From: Ricordea florida
Taxonomy: Eukaryota > Cnidaria > Anthozoa > Corallimorpharia > Ricordeidae
Direction of reading: 5' to 3'
NCBI GenBank assembly: GCA_949710005.1
Contig: OX453281.1
Coordinates: forward strand, 24,523,862-24,587,861
DNA: 64,000 nucleotides
Shown here: positions 36,101 through 50,556 of the stretch, piece after piece
Position numbering within the stretch: the first letter of the stretch is position 1
Layout: each line of letters begins with the position of its first letter
Made by a program: the position numbers and the translations under genes
The notes under the pieces: generated by a model
The model's input: only the letters and a program-made list of their open reading frames with translations
What the model was told of the DNA's origin: nothing
The model's database searches: none

Positions 36101-36148
36101 ATTTGGGAGTCTCTATCATGTGATAGTCTCAAGCAAATTGTGCGGTAA
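12774..36148 (+). CDS. LRRK1-like: LRRK1-like ROCO protein kinase (ANK-LRR-Roc-COR-kinase-propeller)
   Basis: Exons: 12774-13165 (ankyrin repeats, e.g. [18 protein letters not shown]), 15918-16332, 17677-18271 (LRRs, e.g. [19 protein letters not shown]), 25659-25857 (Roc P-loop [10 protein letters not shown]), 27585-28016 (Roc DFAGHE and GTHLD), 31033-31332 (COR), 33216-36148 (COR end, kinase, C-terminal region). All joins keep phase, giving about 1,755 residues, close to LRRK1 size. The kinase spans about 34,110-34,905: glycine loop [11 protein letters not shown], Lys codon 34193-34195 (AIKVF), HRDLKPAN with catalytic Asp 34460-34462, DFG Asp 34529-34531, APE. A probable beta-propeller follows. 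ROCO kinases couple a GTPase to Ser/Thr phosphorylation. The activation motif is DFG, whereas human LRRK1/2 have DYG. The 5' exon is not located, and the 7.4-kb intron 18,272-25,658 carries a nested gene. LRRK1 versus another ROCO paralogue is inferred from domain order. Confidence 0.9.
13799..14200 (+). CDS. Repeat ORF: 19-residue Glu/Arg-rich coiled-coil repeats inside the transposon
   Basis: A 133-codon frame starts [19 protein letters not shown] and continues with about five copies of a 19-residue unit of the pattern [19 protein letters not shown]. The charged heptad-like pattern predicts a long helix. Similar Arg/Glu repeat leaders occur at the N-terminus of some invertebrate transposon proteins, but no downstream domain is present. 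Because the DNA period is 57 bp (a multiple of 3), other frames on both strands also stay open, so coding is not proven. It may be a relic exon. Confidence 0.4.
   Translation: MSEVDRQRRRARERERRRNYSEERRQAERVRARENRQNVNEERREAEGFRAVENRQNCSEECREAERLRAVENRQNFSEESREAERLRAVENRQNCSEESREAERLRVVENRQNCSEESREVERLRAMDHKFA
13880..14170. repeat. 57-bp tandem repeat array (about 5 copies)
   Basis: Unit of the form 'cgaagaaagccgagaagcgg aaagactccgtgctgtggaa aacagacaaaattgtag'. Copies differ by a few substitutions and keep the exact 57-bp length. It lies wholly within the TIR element 13209-15219. Confidence 0.85.
16370..17319. other. LRRK intron segment, dispersed repeat fragments, no gene
   Basis: Intronic sequence between exons 15918-16332 and 17677-18271. 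The part at about 16,970-17,170 ('ttttgctacccagactaaac', 'gattctagag', 'tttccagaaact') resembles 58,080-58,200, suggesting an old dispersed repeat. Open frames are short and without motifs. Confidence 0.5.
17320..17567. mobile_element. Foldback element, family FB-B (copy 1)
   Basis: Contains two hairpins: one around 'gaggtccgtactgtaaaatacgg' with its complement after 'gatttatggcccaagcgcg', and one 'agcgggccgtac'/'gtacggcccgct'. The same arrangement occurs in inverted orientation at 23,476-23,765. The copies share 'gagatataataa' at one end and 'cctcttattaatcgag' at the other. Non-coding, about 110 bp upstream of an LRRK exon. Confidence 0.8.
18329..18638 (-). mobile_element. Small element with 14-bp inverted ends and a THAP-like N-terminal fragment
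   Basis: TTAGTAGAGGAGAC near 18,329 and its complement GTCTCCTCTACTAA near 18,625 bound a 0.3-kb segment. On the minus strand inside it a frame reads [14 protein letters not shown]...GTGIWKLP, resembling the start of THAP-type (C2CH) zinc-finger domains, which begin with Cys pairs after a short leader. The rest of the domain is absent. This could be a deletion derivative of a THAP-transposase element or a chance resemblance. Confidence 0.35.
18938..21953 (+). CDS. Nested gene: Cys-rich region, RING-H2-like finger and C76-like cysteine protease domain
   Basis: Lies within an LRRK intron, same strand. Likely exons: one ending at 19374 (frame open from ATG 19015; Cys motifs CSFPSHC and WCTRC; ends PTKRK before GTAACA), 20117-20405, and about 20869-21953. 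The last encodes a RING-like run ([11 protein letters not shown] ... RCPNC) then a globular domain with SQST, NACTFIA and HLILLDSH. The candidate Cys is 12 residues after a Gln and 129 before an Asp-x-His, the spacing of the C76 (herpesvirus tegument type) deubiquitinase fold; the assignment is by pattern only. A second possible start, ATG 18938, reads a signal-peptide-like [21 protein letters not shown] in another frame. A one-base frame offset exists near 20,890 in an A-run, so it may be a pseudogene or need an unseen splice. Confidence 0.5.
19864..19887. repeat. (AAT)n microsatellite
   Basis: Eight uninterrupted AAT units inside an intron of the nested gene. Confidence 0.9.
20577..20712. 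mobile_element. MITE family M2 (copy 1)
   Basis: Begins 'gtgtaaaaacctgttacgtt' and ends 'acaggttttttcaccgaggt', with an internal purine-rich part (aacaaagaaaataaagg, aataataatgaagaaac). Further copies are at 45,655-45,790, 50,402-50,556 and 50,562-50,655, with fragments near 50,083 and 51,957. The ends are imperfect inverted repeats of 'ggtttttacaccgaggtaaaccc'. Confidence 0.65.
22762..22924 (-). CDS. Possible first exon, secreted/membrane protein, convergent to the nested gene
   Basis: Starts at ATG 22,924 and reads [20 protein letters not shown], a hydrophobic leader, then a Cys-containing stretch to [11 protein letters not shown], ending at a good donor (TCA|GTAAGT on the minus strand). 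No downstream exon could be joined with confidence, so product and completeness are unknown. It converges on the RING/protease gene and starts just inside the right-hand inverted repeat, which makes it the likely second gene of the candidate element. A chance frame is the alternative. Confidence 0.3.
23165..23352. repeat. Cluster of 'CGCTATAACGAA' motifs
   Basis: Six occurrences of C(C/G/T)CTATAACGAA or its close variant (gttataacgaa, gccataacgaac) within 190 bp, the outermost preceded by 'ggtaccc' and 'ttacccc'. 'ACCCCGCTATAACGA' resembles terminal sequences of Tigger/pogo-type elements. This may be a MITE made of reiterated ends. Confidence 0.5.
23476..23765. mobile_element. Foldback element, family FB-B (copy 2, inverted)
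   Basis: Reads as the reverse complement of 17,320-17,567, with an extra insert 'gtttgttttggtcgccaaaa' and a longer GCGC centre. Both hairpins are retained. It abuts FB-A copy 2. Confidence 0.8.
23768..24090. mobile_element. Foldback element, family FB-A (copy 2)
   Basis: Runs from 'ttctgaagcatgtcatcggg' to 'cccgcccggtaaataacat'. It carries the hairpin centred on 'cggccttcggcctcggg' whose arms contain 'aaaactgtgccc'. It is the inverted counterpart of 1,417-1,714 and lies directly next to copy 3. Confidence 0.8.
24091..24567 (+). mobile_element. Foldback element, family FB-A (copy 3) carrying a short acidic ORF
   Basis: Same ends as copy 2, but the middle holds about 150 extra bases. Within them ATG 24,329 opens a frame [20 protein letters not shown]..., acidic and then Lys-rich, which continues into element sequence and stops. 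This looks like the N-terminal exon of the family's autonomous protein, lost from copies 1 and 2. The function cannot be inferred from 20-odd acidic residues. Confidence 0.6.
24571..24838. mobile_element. TIR element filled by a (GATA/GACA)n microsatellite
   Basis: The left end 'gaattttcagtgaccactgt' continuing 'ccaccttcat' and the right end 'atgaaggtggg...gccactgaaaattc' are inverted repeats of about 30 bp. The whole interior (about 24,605-24,805) is GATA, GACA and GGCA tetranucleotides. Minus-strand frames of repeated Cys-Leu-Ser-Val/Ile are translation artefacts of this tract. Confidence 0.75.
24887..25156 (+). repeat. Diverged inverted partner of 22,990-23,125 with a possible first exon
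   Basis: Shares with the complement of 22,990-23,125 the words 'acggcttgtccaga', 'gagcttgttg', 'ttttccaaatatggta' and 'atgtggacaag'. The central insertion contains ATG 24,982 opening a 21-codon frame [20 protein letters not shown], ended by a consensus donor (GAG|GTAAAT at 25,046). It may be the first exon of the same element family's protein. No further exon was recognised. Confidence 0.4.
25450..25676 (+). repeat. Tandem duplication of the Roc-exon splice acceptor
   Basis: About 110 bp starting 'tttactcc(t/g)gtgagaggtca' and ending 'cctttggatg' occurs twice in tandem (break near 25,568). Each copy includes the intron end 'cctaaacgtgtag' and the first 20 bases of the LRRK Roc exon. The downstream copy leads into the real exon at 25,659. 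The upstream copy would read six codons, then TGA. Confidence 0.85.
26157..26372. repeat. 39-bp tandem array with an inverted leading copy
   Basis: 'ttttgtaaaggcttacatga' recurs at 26,222, 26,261, 26,300 and 26,339 (exact 39-bp spacing). An inverted copy at 26,157-26,180 precedes a poly-G run, making a hairpin with the array. The 39-bp period (13 codons) keeps several frames open, hence spurious ORFs. LRRK intron. Confidence 0.9.
27056..27212. repeat. Palindromic foldback in LRRK intron
   Basis: Arms 'cataattcatggtgggccac catatagt' and 'actatatggtggcctaccatgaattatatg' enclose the inner palindrome 'acaagggtttacaaggatat'/'aaacccttgtatacccctgt'. About 157 bp overall; non-coding. Confidence 0.8.
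28058..28960. mobile_element. 0.9-kb composite foldback element in LRRK intron
   Basis: Outer arms: 'gcaaccatcgagttatggac gcacgcgggaggttgctgagca' near 28,065-28,105 and its complement near 28,875-28,920. Inside is a second foldback (28,205-28,428; 'tttcttttataacataagac' versus 'gtcttacgttataaaagaaa') and the 81-bp array at 28,519-28,830. The element starts about 45 bp after the Roc exon donor at 28,016. No protein-coding domain. Confidence 0.65.
28519..28830. repeat. 81-bp tandem array, each unit a palindrome (about 4 copies)
   Basis: The marker 'gccatat(a/t)gtctc' occurs at 28,521, 28,602, 28,683 and 28,764, an exact 81-bp period. Each unit pairs 'tatggcatactggcat' and 'tatagtctcccgcac' with their complements around 'cattgtgatgg'. 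The first unit is diverged in the loop. Confidence 0.9.
30040..30235. mobile_element. Foldback element, family FB-D (copy 1)
   Basis: Arms 'accaagcttgttcggtcaag atggctggatgttggc' and 'gccaatatccagccatcttg acctcacgcttggt' around 'ccgagacgaagtcgaggtcc'. Related fragments are at 36,815-36,855 and 49,120-49,295. LRRK intron. Confidence 0.7.
30236..30480. repeat. Foldback/MITE family FB-E (copy 2, inverted)
   Basis: Diverged reverse-complement relative of 5,535-5,790, sharing 'caagtaatcaaatgattt', 'gaaaaattcactcg' and 'ttgcactccaaaccattt'. LRRK intron, directly adjacent to FB-D copy 1. Confidence 0.55.
31412..31489 (+). repeat. Degenerate tRNA-like sequence
   Basis: The acceptor-like TCTCCAA / TTGGGAGA has one mismatch; the D arm reads GCTCAGTAGAAGAGC and box B GGTTCGACTCC. 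The region between the D and T arms is about 30 A-rich bases with no anticodon stem, so it cannot act as a tRNA and is probably SINE-derived. It lies 80 bp after the COR exon. Confidence 0.4.
31740..32880. mobile_element. 1.1-kb palindromic foldback element, family FB-C (copy 1)
   Basis: Two arms centred near 32,340 are reverse complements over most of their length: 'gtgtttctatcgagttatag', 'gattggctacgctacccact', 'aacaattagattat(t/g)' and others appear on both sides. Each arm also contains smaller palindromes. Each arm carries one copy of a short frame beginning MA(A/T)ASSRFRSV (32,071-32,160 plus; 32,520-32,620 minus). A truncated third copy is at 46,493-46,990. It fills most of the last LRRK intron. 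Confidence 0.8.
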
Positions 36149-37409
36149 ATTTTTTATAGAGCTGGATTTTTTTTTCCTGTAATGTATACCAGTGATTCTT
36201 AGTTGCTAGCCTTGCTGAAATTGTAACGAAACTGATTTAACAAATATCCTGGCCGTTGAGATGTAATTAAGGACGATGATTAGGAACCAAGCGCTCTTGC
36301 GTACCCCCAACCTCGTTCCCAGGGCTTTTCCCTAGTAGGAAAAATGGCGTCCGCCATTTTTCCTACTAGGGAAAAGCCCTGGGAACGAGGTTGGCGTAGC
36401 CCGCCTTTTCCACTCCAGTTCCCAACACTGCCTGGCAATATTTAACCCTTTCACTCCCAAGGGGTCTCCATTTGGCGAGTAAAATCGATAAAGTCACTCT
36501 TAGGAGTGAAAGGTTTAAGGGAGATGGTTTTTAAGGGAAAAAGTTTTTAAACTAGTAGTTACACGTCCATGTCATTTGGCAATAATTTTTTTATCAGAAG
36601 TTCTAATTTTGTAGTACAAATTGTTTTAGAAAATGTTTTAATGCAAGGTTAACTAAAGAAAGGCAAATGCTTGAGTTTGGAAAGTGGAGGAATGGTTCCA
36701 TTTAGTTGTATACTATGACATAACCCGCGCCTCTCACTCCAAGCTAAGTGCGTTATTGGCTAAGCGGGAGGTCAAAATGGCTGCACACTGCCGAAGTGCT
36801 TTGTTTGTCTTTTTACTGATCAAGCAAGCTTAGTCAATAAAGGATTTATTATAGGTTCTAAAGATTAGACCATGTTAAATATATATATAAAAAAATGACT
36901 GGTTTATTTTCGAGCATGGGGAAGAAAAGTCAACAAATGACGCTTGGTAATTCCGGAAAAGACCTTTTTTTCTTGAAAAAAAGTTGCTCAGAAGTCGTTT
37001 TGTTTCGCAGGAAAAAGCGGGAAATCCCGAGCAAGCAGGATAGGCCTATCTAGCCAGCTCGAGTAGCCAATCACAACTCAGGATTCACGTCATCTAGCCG
37101 CTCACGGTACCAGCCACAAAATAAAAAGGATGACGAAATGCATTGTTCTTCAGCATTATATCTACTGACACTATCAAGGATAACATTTTGTACAGCTTTA
37201 TTGATACAATCCGAGTAAAAATACACACATTAACAAAACGAAATAAGAGTAGCTCGAAAATAAGAGTCTTGTAAGACAACTTCATTTACAGGTCAATAAA
37301 ACAACCACGAGGGTGGAGTGGGTAGGAGTCACTGGTGCATGACGGTAGACACTCTACTGTCCTCTTCTCATCCTAAGAGTGTCACTTGCAATTTCTAGAA
37401 CTGGTTACA
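36149..37409. other. Intergenic region between converging LRRK and DDX39
   Basis: Holds the 3' untranslated parts of both genes. TTTATT near 37,198 is a candidate minus-strand polyadenylation signal for DDX39. It also contains a perfect hairpin (36,307-36,394) and an FB-D fragment ('gatcaagcaagcttagtcaataaagg') at about 36,815-36,855. No other gene seen. Confidence 0.6.
36307..36394. repeat. Perfect 43-bp-arm inverted repeat with 2-bp loop
   Basis: Left arm 36307-36349 starts 'ccaacctcgttcccagggct' and ends 'aaaaatggcg'; right arm 36352-36394 is its exact reverse complement; loop TC. It lies 159 bp after the LRRK stop codon, possibly within its 3' UTR. Confidence 0.95.
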
Positions 37410-44110
<6,701 letters not shown>

Positions 44111-44557
44111 TTTGGAAATCGGCGCCTTGACAAGAAAGATTGAAATGACTTAGTTGAATTTCCATCCCACGGGCACGAAAACCACGCCACCTTGAAAAGG
44201 CTACTGTGTGCTTTCGAATCATGCTAAGCAAAAACATGGATGGGTAGAAATAACTACAGATTTGAATGATTTTTCTACCTTGCAAACTGCTACGTGAACA
44301 CAATCGAGAGGGAAGAACAAAATGACGCACATCGACTAGATCACGTGACCCGTATGCTGAGTTACACAAGTAGCGTTGGCAGTTCATTGGTTGTTACATT
44401 CATTCGCGGTTGATCAAAAGTGTGAAGGAAAGCAAAAAAGTTGGCTGCATGCAAAGACTTGCACAAAGATCTTAATTTATCAAGTTAACGCTAGCTAGAT
44501 CAAACATGTAGACTCCACAAAATCCCATCGGTTAAACTAATTCTTAACTGCGCCATC
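44111..44557. promoter_or_regulatory. Bidirectional promoter region, DDX39 / PLP enzyme
   Basis: Only 447 bp separate the start codons of two divergent complete genes. The region includes a 'ccaatgaact' (CCAAT-type) word on the complementary strand near 44,382 and 'cacgtgac' near 44,343. Transcription starts are not known. Confidence 0.6.
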
Positions 44558-45942
44558 ATGGTGGCTATTGACGGTGATTCGTTTCACGGAAGCTTCATGA
44601 GAAGGTATGTCTTTTTCGCAAAACTTGACACTCGATCGCTTTGCATTGCGTTTCATGCTTTTGAACTCAATATCCTAGTCTCCAATTGCTTTTGTTTTGT
44701 GATATTTTTCAAGCGAATTGCATGCACTAATCATTGTTGGGTATAATTAGCTGTAAGTGAATGATTTATCACCATTTCATGAAGTGATGTGTTCCTCTGC
44801 AAACTGTTTTCCCTTTTCCAATTTGAACTCTTGATTCTTCAGATCTTTTTGAATTTTTTTAGTTAAGTGTTGTGAGCCGAGATCTTAGGAAGGAAATGCA
44901 TGAATGATTAAACTGTGAGAATGTTTTGTCTTTTTTCCTCTACCAGGTTTGTCCAGTTGGCAACTTTCATTTTGTTTGTTTGGTGGGCTGCTGTTATTAA
45001 ATCTGTAAGTGCAATACTGCGGTTCCTCTTTGGTCCTGATTACAAGCAAGCAATTTATGGCAAAAATATAAAAAAGGCAAAGTTCTTACTCGATGATAGC
45101 ATACCAGTCACAAACCACGGGTCTTACGGCACTGTGCCCAAGAAAGTCTTTGAGGTCCAGCAGCAATTGAAGGTAATTTGTTTAAGAAAGTTATTGGAAA
45201 CTAATTTGGATAGAGACAGAGGCATCTGTTAAAGGAACTTGTGGTCATAGATCTAGATATATTAATTCTCCTAATAATTTTAATAAAGCAAGTTTTTTTC
45301 ATAAACCACCTGGTCAGCTCTGTTGGTACCACGTAATACCTGGACTGGACTGCTGGTATAATTGTTACTATCATGCTAGTTTTGTGTAATAACTAGGGTT
45401 ATTTCATGTAATCAATTCATCAAGCAGCAGCATTAAGACTTTGGCATGGTCTTCTTACACTTCCATTGTCTAACACCATTTATAAAAAAAACTTGCATTG
45501 CTCTTCAGTGGGACTAAAAGTTGGCATTGTAACAATATTAAACTACTGTGACATGTTTCAGGTTCCCATATGGCAGCTTGATGATGTGTGTTTTTATTTT
45601 CTCCTTATTTCTCAGGAGCATGAAAGTTTATCAAAAATAATTGGCTCATGCTTGGTGTAAAAACCTGTTACGTTCATGAGTGACATAGAACAAAGAAAAC
45701 AAAGGAGACAAAACAATAGAGATAAGGAAAATAATAATGATATAACAACGAAAAACTTCACAAGTTTTTGCACTAAGATAAACCCAAATTATTGTTTGCT
45801 GTCAGTTTGGTTTTAAACATTTTTGGAACCATTTTGCCTGAGCATGAAACATGGATGAATGGTAGTTTTTGGCTCTGTTCGATTGCCATACTTTTCATCT
45901 GAATTTTTACTGTATTTAATAATATACATGAAAAAATTACTC

Positions 45943-45975
<33 letters not shown>

Positions 45976-48900
45976 TGTAACACCAGTGCAAAAAGTGTAA
46001 TACCAGTGCAAAAAGTGTAACACCAGTGCAAATTACACATTGATTTTCTCGATTATGATATTCTTTATTTTTGAACGAACCGCTTTGAGTTCGTAGCGTT
46101 ATCAGTTGATCTTCATCAGCCAATCAGTAAATAAAGTGTCAAATCCGCGTCAAATGCTTACTTCCTGTCCGCAATGAGATCTTCCGGTACTTCTTCCAGG
46201 CGAATTTTTTCATGTTTATATTATTAATAAGTAATCATACGGCTTTTCTCGTTCAATTTGGAATTAATTTGTACTTGTGAGTTTTTCAAAAAGCTCACTC
46301 GTGCAAATTAATTCCAAATTGAACTCGGAACCGTATGATTACCTTTACTAATTGAGTTAGGTCTGACTATGGAGCAACACTTGTGCAACATTTGATTCAG
46401 GCAGCACACTGTTTGCCAAACCTAACCTTTATTCCATCTAGACAGTTATGACTCGAGAAGTGTGCCATATGAATCATTTGCAACTCCAGCGGCTGCTACT
46501 TCACGTTTTTGAAGTGTCTGTGAAGAAGATTTAGACAGTTTACTGGTCAAGGCTGTTCCAGAAAAGAGAAAGTTTTGAACGACTAGTAGATTTATACTAA
46601 AACAATTAGATTATTCGTTCTCGATTTCTATGCGTGATAGTTGACTCGGGCACAGCCCGAGTCAGCTGTCACGCAATAGAAATGTCGAGCTCATAATCTA
46701 ATTGTTTAATAGAAACATGAGTGGAAGTTTTGGAGAATGAGAAATGCTTTAGGAACATGAGCCGCAGGCAAGTGTTTCCACAGCTTTTGCACATTCTCCC
46801 AAACTTTCACTAGTGTTTCTATAACTCAGTAAAAACATGAAGAACATGCTTTCTGTTTCTTTTAGAAAACACTGCGAGGAAAAAAAGGAAAATAACTTGT
46901 AAACTTTGACCAAAATGTAAATTCTCTTTGGTTGCATCATCACTATGTCAACAGCATGTGCTAGTTCTGTGTTTCTATCTAGTTATAGAAACATGAATTC
47001 TAACCAATCAGCGCACATATTTTCTTAGGACTGTTTTCTAAAATCATTTGCTAATTTACACAGGAAGAAATGGAACGGTGTCCAGATGGTTGGTTCAGAA
47101 GTAGAGCACGGCATCTGTGGTATGAGTCCCTAGAAACTGTGGCCAGGTTTGTAGGAGCTGATGCAAATAACCTTGTCTTTGTGCCTAATGCAACTGCTGG
47201 GATTAATTCAGTAATGCAGAGTCTTGACATCAGTGAAGGTGACGGAGTTCTCATATTAAACCAAACATATGGCGCAGTTCAGATAATAGCTCAAGAAATC
47301 TGCCAAAGCAGGAAAGCAAAGCTTCTGGTGTTGAATATTGCATTCCCTACAAAAGACATGCCTGGCTCTGTAAGATACTATGCGACTGAGGTTGTGGAAC
47401 ATTTTGAAATAGTGTTACAGGAGAATCCTTGCATTAAGGTGGCAATTGTTGATGCAATTACCAGCAACAGCGCTGTGAAACTTCCTTTTAAGAAAATCAC
47501 TGATGTATGCCACAGATATGGTGTGACTGTCTTGCTTGACGGGGCGCATGCCCCAGGCCAAATTCCCTTGGATCTTGAAAGAATTCAAGCAGACTTTTTC
47601 GTGGGTAAGTACAGCAAGGAAATTTTTTTTGGAGGAAAAAATCTACCAGTAGTTACATAACAAACATTCCTTTATATTTTAGTCGCAAGTTAAATGCATC
47701 AAAAGACAAGTGTCAGAAGACACTTTGCAATAATATCATTAACTACAATAGATAGCTTAATGGAAGACTAGTGCACTGAGTGAGTGCAATTTATGAGCGA
47801 GGTTTTTGCAATACACCTGTGTAAGTGAATAAAAATAAAAAATACAGACCATTTTCTATGAATAGTGTAATTTGTTTATTCTGTTGGTGCTAAGATTCAA
47901 GAAGTATGTTTATAAAGTAAAAATGTTTTCACCTGAATCTTTCAGGTGAAATGCGTACATAGAAAGTTCACAAACTGAGGAAAGGTATCATTCCAGTCCT
48001 ATCAGCAATACAAACACAGAATGTTCACCAGGAATTAAATATTAAACAGATTTTGGTCACCAGAACTTCCATTCCTGTATCTATGAAATAATTACTTTTT
48101 TTTTTATTTAAATGGTGAGCCTAGGGGTTGATTTTAATTTACTGGTTATCTTCAGAGTGTTTATTAGGCATCGGAGATCGGAGAATTCTCTAGCTACTAC
48201 GAAGAATTCTCCGGTCAAATTTAGGTGGCCTGAGCCAGTTTTAAATTCAGACATAGAGCGTTTTCAGAATATTCTCCTTTTACTTTACACAATACTCCTG
48301 CTATTACAATTCGTATTGAAAATCCTGAATCTTGATTTGCAGTGAGCTCTTTTCTCTATGTATGTCTTCCCAATGTGTCTTACAGACTTATCCTTCTTTC
48401 CTTTAAACTCCGTGAGTTATAATTCATTTCCTGTATCACAAAATTTGGGAGGTGGTGAACTGATTGTGCCTTGACCTTTTTACTCCCAAGAGTGACTTTA
48501 GAGATTTTACTTTGACTTATGCCAGACGATTTTACTCATCAAAGGGGGACCCCGTTGGAGTTAAAGGGTTAATGTAATACTTACCCTTACCGTTTGGTAC
48601 ATATCTCCATTGAAACCCCTTCCCTTGAGGGATTGAGAGATTTGTAAACTCCTCCATGAATTCCTGTATTTGTTTGTTTATCTAGAGCACATGCCATTGT
48701 TTATTTTTTTATGGCTTTCAGATAATCTAATGATTTAATTTGCTCTTCATGGGATGTAAATATCTTAGAATAACTTTGAACAACAAAATACTCTATGATC
48801 TGACAATAGACTCTGATAGTTAAAAGTTTTGACATCAGTTGCATTACATTTTTTATTTGAAGGAAATCTGCACAAATGGTTGTTTGCTCCTCGGGGTTGT

Positions 48901-49404
48901 GCTATTCTATACGTCGATCCCAAGTTCCATGATGTTATTATGCCTCAAGTTATCTCTTGGAACCATGACAAAAGTCTTCAGGACCGATTCTGGCAACAAG
49001 GGACTATCGATCACACTCCATACATTGCCAGTGCTGCTGCCATCAAGTTCTATCTTGACTGTGGTGGTATGGTAAGTAATTAACACTTATACGCCGAAGT
49101 CGAAGTGATTATTCACCGATAATCACTTATTTGATTTATTAACTTAGCTTGTTTGGTCAAAATGGCTGCATATTGGCCATGTTCTTTTTTGTGTTTTTAT
49201 TGACCTGGATGCACTCAAGGTAAAGATAAAAAATGGAAAGAAATAATTTGGCTAATATGTACATCCTTCTTGTCCTTGCTCTTGGTCAATAATGCATATG
49301 TGTCATGGTACAACCCTACAGTATATACATGTGCTGTATCCCACCCTTAATAGTTTTTGTAGTATTAGGCATAAAATCATCACTGTCGTCATTGTTGTCA
49401 TCAC

Positions 49405-49438
<34 letters not shown>

Positions 49439-49891
49439 GCTGTTAGTACCACTTACTCGTGGAATTGTTTTGTTCCCTAGGGTGCCATCGTCAAGTACAA
49501 CAGCCAGCTTGCATCATGGGCCTCCAAGACGCTGGCTGCAGAATGGAAGACTGAAGTACTTCCTGTCCCAGAGTCCATGCGAGCTCCATGCATGGCAGTG
49601 GTACGGCTACCCAGGGAACTGACTGCCGCATATGGTGCAACACAACAGGGAGGCGACCAGATGAGTCTTGATATTTTTGATAAGTACAGAGTGGTGTGTA
49701 CCATTGTTAGCATACAGGCTTCACTGTGGTGCCGTGTTGCAGCCCAAGTCTATAACGTCAAGGAAGATTACCTGGCACTTGGTGAAGCCATACTCAAGCT
49801 GAAGACAGAGTGTCAAAATGGGTTCCGTCCACATGTAGAGAAAGCAGTTGAGTCAAATAGGTGGTCTTGGGGTGGTCCTGAGCGACATTAG
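44558..49891 (+). CDS. Membrane-anchored class-V PLP enzyme (isopenicillin-N-epimerase-like)
   Basis: Five exons, 44558-44604, 44947-45172, 47064-47604, 48863-49071 and 49481-49891, join in frame for 477 residues plus stop. A hydrophobic segment (about residues 17-45, FVQLATFILFVWWAAVIKSV...) predicts an N-terminal membrane anchor. The catalytic part follows the class-V aminotransferase fold: NHGSYGTVPK at the substrate/phosphate end, VFVPNATAGIN, AIVDAITSNSA, the cofactor-binding Asp in LLDGAHAPGQIPLDL, and the Schiff-base Lys in GNLHKWLFAPRG, then QGTIDHTPY. Relatives include bacterial and fungal isopenicillin N epimerases, cysteine desulfurase-like proteins and hercynylcysteine-sulfoxide lyase. 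The substrate cannot be told from sequence; epimerase activity should not be assumed. The 1.9-kb second intron is filled by foldbacks FB-F and FB-C. Confidence 0.9.
45655..45790. mobile_element. MITE family M2 (copy 2)
   Basis: Reads 'gtgtaaaaacctgttacgtt' to 'ttcacaagtttttgcactaa', close to 20,577-20,712 in the same orientation. Non-coding, in the PLP-enzyme intron. Confidence 0.65.
45920..46345. mobile_element. Foldback element, family FB-F (copy 2, inverted)
   Basis: Reverse complement of 38,095-38,560, with three rather than two 'gtgtaacaccagtgcaaaaa'-type units and a shortened hairpin centre. Intron of the PLP enzyme gene. Confidence 0.8.
46493..46990. mobile_element. Foldback element, family FB-C (copy 2, truncated and diverged)
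   Basis: Matches the left arm and centre of 31,740-32,880: 'gaagaagatttagacagttt', 'gaacgactagtagatttata', 'aacaattagattattcg', 'gatagttgactcggg' and the 'gaaacatgagtggaagtttt' hairpin. It ends about 70 bp before the exon at 47,064. Confidence 0.75.
49120..49295. repeat. FB-D foldback remnant
   Basis: 'cttgtttggtcaaaatggctgcatattggcc...tgttcttttttgtgttttt' and 'tttggctaatatgtacatcc' resemble the two arms of 30,040-30,235 but are decayed. PLP-enzyme intron. Confidence 0.55.
49399..49437. repeat. (ATT)n microsatellite
   Basis: About eleven ATT units in the last intron of the PLP gene, 43 bp before the final acceptor. Confidence 0.9.
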
Positions 49892-50401
49892 TCCATGAAA
49901 GCTGAATGAGCTTTATAACCTCCATCCCTCATATTTATATATATTTTTAGTTCAACAACCTGTGGTACAGAAAGTAGACATTTCTCATTTTTGGTGGTGC
50001 AACACAACAGGGACTCTGTACTTGGACTCTGTACTTGGACCTTCTTTCAGAGAAACAAGGACACTTTTTTTCTTTTTTTGGGTTTACCTTGGCGTAAAAA
50101 AACTGTGAAGTTTTTCTTTGTTTCCTTAATGTTTTTTCCAAGTCTCTAAAGCTCATATAAGGACTGCTAAAGTGGTGATGGTGCAGCCTTCTCAATTTTA
50201 AACGTGATTTGAGTGTTTGGTGATCTAAGAAAGTAAAGAGTTCACCAGATTTTTTCTTAGTGTCTTCTCTGTTTAACCAGATTTTTCTGCGAGTTTCACT
50301 TCATCATTTTTCCCCAGAGTGTCTTTTATTCCATCAGCTTTTTATCTTTGTGTGAATTTCTCTTGTATCACTATTCATATCTTGTTATGATGGCTCCATA
50401 A

Positions 50402-50556
50402 TTTTGGGTTTACCTCGGTGTAAAAACTTGTGAAGGTTTCCTAAGTTTTTTTTTTTTCATTATTGTTTTTCCTAGTCTCTATTGTTTGTCTCCTTTGTTT
50501 TCTTTGTGCTACGTCTCTCGTGAACGTTACAGGTTTTTACACCGAGGATAGCCCAT
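50402..50556. mobile_element. MITE family M2 (copy 3, inverted)
   Basis: Ends 'tttgggtttacctcggtgta' and 'ttttacaccgaggatagccc' are imperfect inverted repeats. The interior is the complement of the purine-rich part of copies 1 and 2. A partial fourth copy in the opposite direction follows at 50,562-50,655. Confidence 0.7.
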
